Part shown: positions 29,701 to 40,879 of the stretch, piece after piece
Numbering within the stretch: position 1 is the first letter of the stretch
How the letters are laid out: the number at the start of each line of letters is the position of its first letter
Made by a program: the position numbers and the translations under genes
DNA from: Daucus carota subsp. sativus
Taxonomy: Eukaryota > Streptophyta > Magnoliopsida > Apiales > Apiaceae
Assembly: GCF_001625215.2 (NCBI RefSeq)
Contig: NC_030382.2
Span: 49,751,364 to 49,815,363, forward strand
Length of the DNA stretch: 64,000 nucleotides
Direction of reading: 5' to 3'
The notes under the pieces: generated by a model
Seen by the model: only the letters and a program-made list of their open reading frames with translations
Told to the model about the DNA's origin: nothing
The model's database searches: none

Positions 29701-32281
29701 AGTCGTATAGGATTAAGATAGAGGTTATAGACGAGATTGGAGCGAGATACAGATAGATATAGGAGAGAAACAGTAGAGATGTTTTCAAATTCCTTATCCT
29801 AAAGTTTAAATGTTCCTTTCCAGACCTTGATTAATTAGATTTATCATAAAGAATGCCAGTGTAAATTTTTTTGAGTGTCCAAAAACTTTATTAGTTAACC
29901 TTCTTAAAGTTGTAAATTTGTAGGAGCATTTGTTCATAGTGCACCCCATGTGTTCTACAAGCAGTTCTCTCATTGTCTGTGTCCTTCATTCTCACCTAAT
30001 AAAAACTTCCTTGAGGTCCAAGTGTCAAACTTTTGGGGAAGAGAAAGCATGACATAGTTCAGTTTCTTATGTACATCAGTTGTTTTGATTTGTATTGAAA
30101 TGCTCCATTACTTTGCCTCCATATATGTCCATGAACTGCACTTACTTTTTCAGTAAATACCATGGTTACTCACTGGCCTTTGAATGCCATGAATTAGAGC
30201 TTATGAGGTCTATATATTACAGTATGTAGTTATTGAATTGTACCCGCATTATTAAAAAGTATTCCGTGATGTTTTTTAGTGTCTAATATGATTGATGTTT
30301 TAAATTATATAGTAATACAGCATGAGCTTGGTGATGCAGTTTATTTGGATTTTAGTACACAAGTACAATTATCACCTGCATTATGTCGATCAATTTTTTC
30401 TATAGTTATTATCTCAAATATATACTGATATGCTTCTAAAGTAGATGTATCAGTGTTGCTAATTTAAATAATATGTTTACTTTCTACTCCCTCCGTCCCC
30501 CTCAATTGTTTACATTGGAGGGGGACACGGAGACCAAGACAATGTATGAAAAATGAGTAAAGTTAGATGAAAAGTGGGTAAAGTGGTGGGACCTATCAAT
30601 ATTTAATAATAGATTTGAGATAGTGGAGGAAAGTAGTGGGTGTAATAGTAGTTTTTATTGTTAAATATGAGATAGTGGGGGAAGATAGTGGGTGTAATGA
30701 TGAGAAAAACTTACTATTTATGGTAATGTAAAGAAATGAGAGGGACATCCCAAAATAGTAACTGTAAACAAATGAGAGGGACAGAGGGAGTAATTGATTG
30801 CATTGTAATATAATAACACGTGTTAAGTGTTGAGGCAAGAGTTTCCTTGCTGTAAAATTGAAGTTATATTTTAAATGTATCTGGGTTTAAGTATGAGAAA
30901 TAATGTAAATGTACACACATTAATGGTTAATTGAACAGTTCAACACTTTTTCAATTAAATTAATTTATAATAATAATACGCATTAAGTTTTAAGGCAAGA
31001 GTTTTCTTGCTGTAAAATTGAGGTTATATTTAAATGAATCTGGGAACAAGTGTGATAGAGAAATTTTGTACTCGGATTAAATATTATTAGAACAAATCAT
31101 CAATTTTTATATGATTAAATTAAATTATAGCAACATGTGTTGAGTTGTAAGGCAAGAGTATTTTTGCTTTAAAATTAAGGTTATGTTTTAATGAATCTGG
31201 TATAAGGTGATAGAAAATTATGTATAAAAATTAACAAATATTATAAAAGCCCTAATTATTGCTTAAGAGTCTTAATTACTACTCCCTCCGTCCCATTTTA
31301 ACTGCTTTTGACTTTTTTACACGTATTTTAAGGTGTTAAAAAAATCACATCTAAACATAATTATTTTTTGTAAAATTCATATCAAATAAAAGTTTAGAAT
31401 CTAAATTTTTATTTGAGATAAGAATTGAAATTTTTTATTGAGTGCAGATGTTATTTTTTTACACCTCAATATACGTGTTAAAAAGTCAAACATCAGTTAA
31501 AATGGGACAGAGGGAGTATATTTTTGTGTTAAACACTCGATAAATATGTGTCATATCTGCATAATATTATTACTGCCAATTTTTTCAACAACGTACTCTA
31601 CATTACCTTGTGCCTAGTGGGTTTCTTAAGTATGATTTATTTGTAAATTCAGAGCACTTAAAAGGTCATATAACTTGATTTTTGTATGTTTATATAGTTT
31701 ATGTAGTTGTTGGTGTTGTGTAGAAGGTTATCGAATTAGTTATTAGCTTACGTGTGAATTAACAGTGTTATCCGAAATTTATACAAATGTTGCACGAGGA
31801 TCAACTTTAAACGAGCAAAGTCATTGCAGTCACAAAATAGTACGTTACATTCAGTTGTTACATCCATCCAACAGCAAATTGGAAAACCGTTCATATATGC
31901 TCACAGCTGTCTTTCTTATTTGGTTTGTCTAGATCCTTCCCTTTCTCTTTATGCTGTATGCACATGAGATTAGGACATGTTTGCAAGTCCTTCACATTTA
32001 CTAGAGTTGTGGAGTATAATATACTTTGAATTGTATTCCAGTACAATTAAAATGGAATGAGGGTGTTACTTGATTCTTTATTGTACATGGTCTTTTTGTT
32101 ATTTTGGTTGCAACCCTGGTTTTATTAGCAATTAAGTCATTATTTAGTAATTCAATTTCTCTTTGCAATGTTCCAGAAGATGAGCAAGATGTTGGGCCCC
32201 TTGTCCCGATTAAAAGATGTTATAGTGGGTGGGCACCGGAGTGGTTCAGTTATTAGAGGCAGCACCACATCCCAGCGTTAA
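26760..32281 (+). CDS. ATI1: ATG8-interacting protein (ATI1/ATI2-like)
   Basis: Plant membrane adaptor linking ER or plastid-derived bodies to autophagy through ATG8. Coding exons 28732-29559 and 32177-32281 (TAA) give 310 residues. The start ATG at 28732 is chosen because it gives MAKNEENREVPTHGNEWEVV, the family N-terminus; the frame upstream lacks an ATG. W17-V20 (WEVV) is a canonical ATG8-interacting motif. MFMSRHFVFPPSEHENLPLV is a second conserved block. AVWSIFIAAAVMGLVVIG (about 244-261) is the single membrane segment, preceded by WWKRGAISLYAHAKE. The last exon carries KMLGPLSRLKDVIVGGHRSG. A 5' UTR exon ending about 26875 (CTCT|GTAAGT) with a long leader intron is likely, but its acceptor is not certain. 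Symbol assigned by resemblance only. Confidence 0.9.
30487..30790. mobile_element. Stowaway MITE, 304 bp
   Basis: TIR CTCCCTCCGTCCCCCTCA .. TGAGAGGGACAGAGGGAG, with TA on both sides. Both ends well preserved. Confidence 0.88.
30815..31245. repeat. Three diverged tandem copies, about 158-bp unit
   Basis: The block GGCAAGAG...TTGCTGTAAAATTGA...TTATATTT...AATCTGG begins at about 30834, 30994 and 31151. Divergence among copies suggests age. Confidence 0.75.
31282..31516. mobile_element. Stowaway MITE, 235 bp
   Basis: TIR CTCCCTCCGTCCCATTTTAA and its complement TTAAAATGGGACAGAGGGAG, flanked by TA. Complete. Confidence 0.9.
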
Positions 32282-33690
32282 GATGATGACGAAAAAGATT
32301 ATAACAAACACAAAGAGCCGAGGATATGAGATGTTTTAGGTTGTGGTTTCTAGAATTTGTGGAGTAAACCTAACATCTATCCTTTGAAGACGGAAAAGAG
32401 CTACTTGTTTATATTTTGCTTTAATCGACAATTACCTTCGTTTGGGTTTGGCGCCCTTTACAGAAGTTGTTAATACCAGCGATGTATATTGGATCAAAAC
32501 TTTTACGTATCAATACTGTATATTGCTTGGTAACTAAATGCTTTGTACTGGGCCTGGGGATGAATTGTGATACTAATATTTGTAGTCTTTTTTGTTGTTC
32601 TCAAACTATCTATGGCTTGTGTGTGTTTTCTCTCTAATGCACAGAGGTGACAGAACACTGAATGTGGCAAATAAGCTTGTTTACTTTGAAAGGCATTGTA
32701 TATTTGTACGTGGCAAATAAGCATTGAATGGTGACTATAGGGTCGGCTTAGACTCTAAGTATGGGTTTAAGCCATGTCTGATTTGAAATTAAAAATGTTT
32801 GTTTGCCAGAAAATGAAATTTGAACTATATTAAAAATAATTGTTCAAAAATTTCATTTTTTTCCCCATTCCACTCTTTATATCCTAAACTAGAGTTCACA
32901 TCCCAATTTTGAAAAGGAATGGTCCATTCTCATCTATAATAATTTTGCTTTTTTTTTTCTTCAAAACTTCCTCTTACCTCTTATATTTTCTTTTGTGTTT
33001 GCTCATTTCATTCTATTTACATCAATCAACCAAAAACGACATTAGAATTTAAAAAAAACGGTTTAAAAATAGAAGTTAAATCACAACATTAAAATAAAAA
33101 AACAGTTTAAAAACAGAAGTCACGTTACTTTTTTCAACAATTTATAGATTTTGATAATTTTTATAATATCATTATCTGAATAGATAATTTATAAAAGTTA
33201 GTTTTGTTATAATAATAGGAGTAACTCATAAATTATTCACTATACTTGATTATTATCAAATTCTAGTTTTACAAAAATTATAGTTGCTGATTCGTCAAAT
33301 AATATAAGTGCCAGATATTCCTTTCACCACTCCAACTGGAACAGCTAGCACTTTCCAACACACTCTTCTTATATAAAATCCGAAGCCTAGATAAATCAAG
33401 TATTTTTAAACAGTTTCATTTTTTGAATTAGCAAAAAAAAAAAGATATTATTTTATATAGAGTTGTGTTTATTTTTACTTTTTATGTAAACTAGTGTAAC
33501 GGAGCACTACCTTTGTCTCCTCGTCAGGAATAATAATATTTTGTTAATCATGATGATTAATATATAAGATAAAAAATTGTTATAAATTTAATTGATTCTT
33601 ATATGTGAAATAGTGTAAAGAATTGTTAATAAGAAAGCGGGGACAATTTTCTTGTTGTTGTAAAAACTGTAAAATCCGTAGTGGTTTGGC
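32282..33690. other. Intergenic between the ATI-like and ORC5 genes
   Basis: Holds the 3' UTR of the ATI-like gene on the left and AT-rich DNA. No further gene recognised. The ORC5 promoter should lie near 33500-33700. Confidence 0.5.
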
Positions 33691-33895
33691 GGGAAATAAA
33701 TTGTATTCTCCCTCGCTCCTCCGTCTCTCTCTAAAATTCTATTACCTCTCTCTAGTTTCTAATACTAATACCATCCAATCTAACACCCTCTCACACTGCA
33801 AAACTAGGGTTTACAATTCAAGATCCTCTTACCTGATATATATCCCTCACCAATTGAACTTTTCAACCAGGTTAATTGAACTTCTCAACCAGGTT

Positions 33896-33962
33896 AGCTC
33901 TCTCTCTCTCTCTCCCCCCCCCCCCCCCCTCTCTCCCTCCCTCCCCCCTCTCTCTGCCTCTC
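33896..33962. repeat. CT/C low-complexity tract in the ORC5 leader region
   Basis: (CT)n, a run of about 16 C and CCCT repeats immediately after a donor-like CAG|GTTAGC. A short duplication of TCAACCAGGTTA (33862 and 33883) precedes it. Confidence 0.85.
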
Positions 33963-34197
33963 CCGTGAGAGTTTTGTCTACTCATTTTTAGACCTTTATT
34001 GCTGTGTATCTTCATGCGTATCTGTAAACATACTAGTTGAACATCTTTTAGTAGCATTTTGTTTGATTATGATTTATGCCATTTTGACTGGTTATGCTTA
34101 TAATTCTCGTCAATAAGTGCTTTTGATGATTTAATTATGAGTTAATTGATTATTATTGACCAGGAATTGTGCATTTTCAATTCTAATTTGCGAAGAA

Positions 34198-36286
34198 ATG
34201 AGTAAAGACAAAACTCCGCAAACTACTAGAAGAACTACTAGATTATCCGCTTCGTCTCCTAGTTTGACCAATGCTGTTAGTACTACTTCTCATTCTCTTA
34301 CTCTTCGGGACCTGGTGTTCGGGGGTGAAATCTTAAATGCGGATGATCTGTTTTCTAGTCTTCCCGGGAGGCGTGGAGTGATTCTTGAATTGATACGCCT
34401 TTTAGGTCCTTTGAATAGTAAAATGATTCCATTATTCTTGTATGGAGGTATTTCAACTGGAAAGACAACTACAGTTTTGCAGATATTTCGACACCTCAAA
34501 CGCCCTTTTGTTTATGTGAGTTGTCGTACTTGTTACAGTCCTCGGATATTGTTTGAAACTATTCTTAATCAGCTTCTTCTGCATAGAAAGAATGAAGGCA
34601 ACGGTTATTCGAGTGCAAAGCGCTGTGAGAAACCAGCTGATTTTGTTAATCATTTGAGAGATGCTCTTGTTAATGTTATAAATGGTTTGAAGGAAAAGAC
34701 TGAGAGATCAAGCTCCAAGAAGTCTGTAAAATGGGTAAAGGGGAACATGATTTACTTGATAATTGATAATTTAGAGTTTGTTCGAGACTGGGACAAGAGC
34801 TTAAGCATATTGCCTTTTCTGTACAAGCTTTATGATCTCCTGAAGATGCCTGAATTGGGTCTTATTTTTATCAGTAGTGCCTCGCCTGATACTTACTACT
34901 CGGATACTGGTTACGAAGAGCCTATTCCTTTGTATTTTTCTGATTATACAGAGGAAGATCTTCGTCAGATCTTCTTGAGAAATCAGTTGAATCCAAAGCT
35001 CTATGCATCGTTTCTTGAGTAAGCACATGCGAGTGTTCTGATTATCAATTTGTTTTGTATGAGTATGATATCACATTTTTTTTGTTTCCTGCAGTGTGGT
35101 GCTAAAGCCTTTTTCTCGTGTTACAAGGCGGGTTGATGAGATATCTACGGCTTTTTCTCAGTTGTTTAAGATATATTGTGAACCTTTACAAGATCAGACA
35201 GTTGTGCCTAATGAAGAAATGAAAAGACGATTATTCAGTCATCTTCAGCCACATATAGCGCCTTCTCTGAATGAGACATTCAGGGTGCCTTCTCTGTGCA
35301 GTGAAAACACAGCCAACAAGGACACGTTTAAGCGGAAAGTGAGTGGAAATAAATTGGGAGTTCCTGACATTTCTGAAGAGATAGACTTTCATATGTCTGT
35401 CTGTGCAAAGTACCTGCTTATTTCTGCTTTCCTAGCTTCTAGAAATCCAGCTACCCTTGATGCTTCGCTGTTTGATTCAACTGGAGGCGCTGCTACCAGG
35501 AAACGAAAGAGGAAGTTAGTAAATATTGTTGAATTATTAATGCACCTACCCCATTGTTTAACTTTTCAATCTGAAATTTTGTTATTGCAATGCATTGCAA
35601 ATATGCCTATTTCATGTTCTGTTTGATATTTTTAACTTGTTCTTGAATTTCCATGCTCTACAATTTTCAAGGATAAGTTATTTATTTCATCTTTCATCTG
35701 TTTCTAACATGTAGTCTTGGTAACTTGAAATAGAATAAACTGATAACTTCTCTTACAAATTATATTACTACCTCTGACTAGTGTGCAATAAACCTTCTCA
35801 GGGCCTCCGAAAAATCTATGGAGCAGAAAGATATTGCAGATCAGGAGTTGCTCATGAAAGGGCCTGGAACTTTTCCTTTAGAAAGGCTGTTGGCTATATT
35901 TCAGTGCATCACCTCGGTTGCAGAATATTCCCTCGAGGAAGAAGAACTAGGTAATGGAGGATCAGGAGGTGGAGCTGGGGATGTAGGATTGATGTCTGAT
36001 GTACTTCTGCAACTATCCAGTCTTTGCAGTGCAAACTTCATAAGCAAAGGCAGCAGCTGTCCCTTGGAAGGTTCAACTCGGTACAGATGTACAGTGGATG
36101 AAAATATGGTTTTAAAGGTAATCTTTCAACTTCTCAATTTTTGCTAATGATTTCTTGTTTATTAGTAAATCAATCAATCGGTTTTCTTTAATCAGTGATC
36201 GTTCTTACAGTCTTTTTTAAAATGAATGCTAATAGGTTGCAAGGAGCATGAAGTTTCCTCTTTCCAAGTACTTGTACAGAAACTAA
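34198..36286 (+). CDS. ORC5: Origin recognition complex subunit 5
   Basis: AAA+-type subunit of ORC, which marks nuclear DNA replication origins and helps load MCM2-7. Exons 34198-35018, 35095-35514, 35802-36117 and 36236-36286 (TAA) give 535 residues, the normal size of plant ORC5. The ATG at 34198 gives MSKDKTPQTTRRTTRL and follows a TTGACCAG acceptor of a leader intron. Walker A is at about 83-91 (GGISTGKTTT). A Walker-B-like strand is at about 186-193 (YLIIDNLE), and a sensor-type block reads LGLIFISSASPDTYY. The C-terminal half has ISEEIDFHMSVCAKYLLISA and the C-terminal motif RCTVDENMVLKVARSMKFPL ending SKYLYRN. The gene looks intact and complete. Confidence 0.94.
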
Positions 36287-36425
36287 TTTACAACGTGCAA
36301 AGCTTCTTGATATATTACACATGTAATCCAGTGTTACAATGCGATATTTATCTGCAGAGGAAAGGGGACATTCCACAACTGTCTATTATGGTTGTTATAA
36401 CTTTGAACATTTTGAATAGCTATGA

Positions 36426-36565
36426 CGAAGTTGCCAGAGTCAAGTGTAACTGGAGTTGTAATAGAAAAGTTAAGTTAATGATGAAGTTGCCAGAGTCAAT
36501 TGTAACTGGAGTTGTAAATTGTAACATAATATTTAAGTTTATGATGAAGTTGCAGAGTCAATTTC
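36426..36565. repeat. Three-copy tandem repeat, about 60 bp
   Basis: Units beginning GATGAAGTTGCCAGAGTCAA (first and second clear, third shortened), each with AACTGGAGTTGTAA. Lies just 3' of ORC5, possibly in its 3' UTR. Confidence 0.8.
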
Positions 36566-36639
36566 ATGATTTGCTGAAAATGGAGGTGAATTGCAAAATA
36601 TGGTTAAATGTTCCTCTTTTTTTTTTTCAGGATTGTTAA

Positions 36640-38151
36640 ATGTTCTTTAATTATCTGGCTGATGTTTAAAAATCTACACTAGTAGCAATTCCTGTTTTAA
36701 TTCGCATCATATATTGTTTTTGCTATTAAATCATGTATTTGATCACAACTCCCACATATGACATAACTGAGCCAAACTTGGGAACATTCTGAGGTTGAAT
36801 TTGAAGTATCTTGAAAATGCAAATGGTGACTGGTTGACTAATGAATAAGATTATACCTTCTTTTCCCGTAAAGTCATGGCCAAAACTTCCCCTTTTCTTT
36901 TGAACATCTATAAATTTTGAACAAACACATTATCTGACCACCTTTCTAGATACTGTGTCACTATGATTTATATTTTACAAAAATAAAAATAATCAAATGA
37001 AGGTATTAATATTTTTATTCATCTCCGAATAAAATCGACTATTATTTTAGGACGGGAGCGTCACACATTTCAAACATGCGCATTCATTATTTGAAATTGC
37101 ATTGTATAATATCGATATATAAATTCGTGCTCTCCGTGATGCTTGTGCTGTTAGTATATGTTAAAAAGAATCTCGATCTGCAGATTACTCGTCCCTTAAA
37201 TTAATAAAACTGAAAAAACATATCGACATGATCTTATTTATTTAAAAGAAAAAAGAGAGCGCCATAAAATTCATAAATATGAATCCATATAACTTTAAAA
37301 TACACAATTGAGAGCACAGTAAATTCCATTTCTCTGATACAGTAAAAAAACAAAACATGTCAATTACACCTGACAAAAAAAAAAACATGTCAATTACACC
37401 TGACAAAAAAAAAACATGTCAATTACAATTCCATTCAAAAAATGCAGCAGAAAGACGCCTGAGCCGACGAAGTGACCGAAGTTCCTGTTAGAAACGACAG
37501 CGTTGACAGCCATACTTTCCGGCGAGTGTTCAACAGAAACGAACATAAGCCTCGTTTGTATCACTACTTCCCCACTTCGACTTACATGTGTGTTATTACG
37601 CACAAACCTTTTGAATTTTCTGCAAGTTAAACTTATTTGTTTATGTATTAAAAATTGTTACATCCATATAAAAAGAGGATTAATATTTCTGTGGAGCGAA
37701 TTAAAAGCAACAGGTGCGCTATGATGTTTAAAAAGAAAACAGGTGCGCTATGAAATTGACACCTGGAATATTTCTAATGTTGTCTTACGTGGACCTCAAT
37801 AATATGAATTAATTTTTTATGACCAATTTAAAGTTTAATATTGGACTAATTAAAAAAAAGTTTTTGTCAAAAAAAAAAGAAAAAAAAAGAGAGAGTTCAG
37901 TAGTTAAGAGCAAAGATCAAAGTAAAATCATGAAGTATTTCAATACATATAAACTGGACTGACTAAAACAATGGCCAGCCTGGTTAATGAACTATATGAG
38001 TACACAGTAGATTATGAAATCATAAATTTCTTATACCAGAACAATATTATCAATGTCACATAAACGCTGGAACAATAGATATCAGATCATCCATTAACAG
38101 TACACAATTAATAAAGTTGGAAGCTGTTGTTGCATCACAAAATTATCTATC
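36640..38151. other. Intergenic between ORC5 and GPAT
   Basis: Convergent gene ends. Includes a three-copy run of a unit of about 30 bp with ACATGTCAATTACACCTGAC (37353-37430). No gene recognised. Confidence 0.6.
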
Positions 38152-40864
38152 TCACTTCTTGGAGTACATTGATTCCACCTTACCATCATTTCCACCAAGC
38201 AGCAAATATTTATCCTTCCTTGTCAACTGAGTGCACTCAAACCCGAGTACGCCGGCCAAAACCTTCTGGACATGATTAGCTACCTCGATCGAAGATTTCC
38301 CACCAGCCTTGCATGTCATTTCCTCAGGCAATCGCTCCAGGAATGTTAGTTCATAGGTTGGCCTTGGGTTCATGAAGTAAAAGTAAGGGTCCCAGAATTT
38401 CACACCGCGGACACATGTACCGTGGAACATATTTTGCTTGAGGTTCATTGCGACTGGCACGATCCTGTCACTTAATTCTGCAAACAAGGCACTGAAACGT
38501 AGCAGGTAAGGCTCACGACATGTAGTTCCCTCTGGGCAGACCACTAGATCACCCTTCTCAAGTAGTGCCTTGATCATGGCTGCATCAGCTTCACGGTCAC
38601 GAGTCAAAGCAACAGCTGGGATCGGCGATAGCAGCCTTGAAAGGCGACTGACACTATATGTAACGCACGAGACTTTGCGTCGCAGTGCAATTGCAATGAT
38701 GATGGGATCAAGGGCTGTGCGGTGGTTACACACATAGAGGTTCCCTTTAGAACCAGGTCCAGGGGCAGGAGGCGGAGTGCCGCGAATTACTAGCTTGATT
38801 CCCAGCATTGCATACGTGTAACGTACAATTCGTTCCGGAAGGGGGAGATTAATGTAGACACGGAGGAGGGACAGGATGAATCCAAATGGCAGCCAAATGA
38901 AGGTGATCAGGGCATTAAATGGGGTCGGGGCTTGAACTAATCGGCCATCATGGAAGATCAAACGACTCTTAAGTCGATCAAGGGGAAGAGGTGTAGAAGA
39001 TTTGCTACGGGGCACCATGTAGCCCTCCTGCAATCATTCAATATCATTAAGCACAGTAAAATCAACAAGTACATCGACAACCACTCAGTGTAACACGGAG
39101 TAATAGATACCAACAACTCCATAAACGGGCCTACCAGCACAAAACAGTTAAAAAGTTATAAACACAAATGACTCCAAAAATGGGGGATTATTCATTGCCA
39201 TTTGCCCATATGAGAAACCACACCCACTTGTTACTACAACAGGGAGGTAGTTGTGATGAAACAAATGCAAAGCAGGGGACCCTTGATCCAATGGATGTGC
39301 CATGTACCTAATAATTCTTAACATTTATACAGCAGATAAAAAAAAGTCTGCCAGTTGTAAGCATTAAAAGCTTTTGCCTTCTCACACATCTAGTACAAAA
39401 ATGAGAAACTCTCTCAGGCTTTCAGCATCTTCCACTAACATTTATTTCTGTCCTGGTTTATGGAAATGGGAAGGAAATAAAAGAAACATAATGCTCTGCT
39501 CCTTTCCTGATAAAGAAAGGCAATCTAACAACCTACACAGTTGCTTCCTTCAAGTAATTTACTCTTGTGTAATTATGTATAAACCCGTGTTAACAAAGGG
39601 ATTAAACAGAAAATAACTTCGATTAAGAAATTTTTTGTACAAAATAACACAATTTAGAAATTGCGTCCAATAAACCACACGCATCAAGACTGGTTACCTA
39701 GCTGACTCTCTTGGTGTATCACCGCCTCACCCATGCTAGGTCCTGGTAGATAGTGATATTTTGCTCTATACTTCCATGTATTGGCCTTACGAAAAGCCTT
39801 TTTCTATTAACGAAACAATTCAGTATCAACAACACTACAACTTTTTAGGCAGCTAATGTTGGACCTCAACACACACACACCATTTAGTACAGGACTCCAA
39901 TAAGATCGATTATTGGAAACTATCCTTAACTATATCTTCCACGTTTCTCCAAGAACATCTATGAATTGAATTAAATCAGCTCTAACAAATTCAACCTGTA
40001 GATCAGATACGTTGAAGATAAGAGCATCATTTACAATTCTAATTACACAGTATGAAGTTAAGATATTAGCAGACGCGGGGAAGATAAGATGCACGCAGAC
40101 GTATGTCATAATAACAATTCTAGTTCTAATTAATACATGAAGAAGCATAATTAACGACTCTAATTCTGATTAACTAAACAAATAAAAAATAGGAAGTAAT
40201 AGCGAGCGATGAATACCTTGCAAACAGACATGAAATCATGATCAGACTCACGATCACCAATTCCGATATCCGGAACCTCATCGCCGAACTCCTTAACAAC
40301 CGCAATCTTCTTCCACTTGCCAACCAGCACTCCCGGCTTCTTCACAAACCCTGTCGCCTTCTTCGTCTTCAAATTCACCTCAATCTCCGTCCCCAGCACC
40401 TTCTCCGCTCCCAAATAATCCTTACAGAACGTCTCCACCATCACCGTCGGGTTCGCCGTCACCACCACTCTCCTCCCGCACTTCTCGAACACCTCATAGC
40501 TCTCGCGCCTCACATCGTTCGCGTAGAACCTCGGCAGCACCGCGCGTGCAGCCAGCTCGATATCGCGCACCTTGAGGCCGGCGAAAGAGATGTAGATGAG
40601 CATCTGAATGGCGAGAGCTTCGGAGACGAAGATGTAAGCGACGGCGATGATCGGGAAGGAGAGGAGGAGAACGAGGCCGCGGAGGAAGCTGCCGGCTTCA
40701 ATGGCGACGAGCATGTAGTAAGGGAAGGCGGAGGAGGAGATGAGAAGCGTGCCGTCCAAGTCAGCGGCGATGGAGTTGTGAGAGATGGCGGAGACGTCGC
40801 AGGAGGTGACGGAGGGGAATGATTTTCCGGCGGAGGTTAACGGCGGGGGCTTTGGGAGTGACAT
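38152..40864 (-). CDS. GPAT4: Glycerol-3-phosphate 2-O-acyltransferase, GPAT4/8 type
   Basis: ER membrane enzyme that transfers omega-oxidised acyl groups to the sn-2 position of glycerol-3-phosphate and then removes the phosphate, giving 2-monoacylglycerols for cutin. Two exons, 40864-40217 and 39027-38152, join in phase 0 (TGCAAG|gtattc ... ttgcag|GAGGGC) to give 507 residues. The N-terminal HAD-like phosphatase domain keeps DLDGT (residues 35-39) and GDRESDHDF, the residues needed for activity in GPAT4/6/8. The C-terminal acyltransferase domain has [24 protein letters not shown]-like [18 protein letters not shown] and [12 protein letters not shown]. The end [18 protein letters not shown] is typical of GPAT4/8. 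Overall resemblance favours GPAT4/8 over GPAT6; the exact orthologue is not resolved. Confidence 0.93.
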
Positions 40865-40879
40865 TGTGAAGATAACTGA

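Larger units (their letters stand above)
29560..32176 (+). other. Long intron of the ATI-like gene with MITEs and repeats
   Basis: A 2617-bp intron (GT at 29560, AG before 32177) that has accumulated two Stowaway elements and a three-copy tandem repeat; no other gene is seen within it. Confidence 0.8.

Noticed and set aside
40238-40822. 194-residue open frame on the plus strand
   Set aside because: It is the antisense shadow of GPAT exon 1, whose GC-rich codons keep the reverse frame open.
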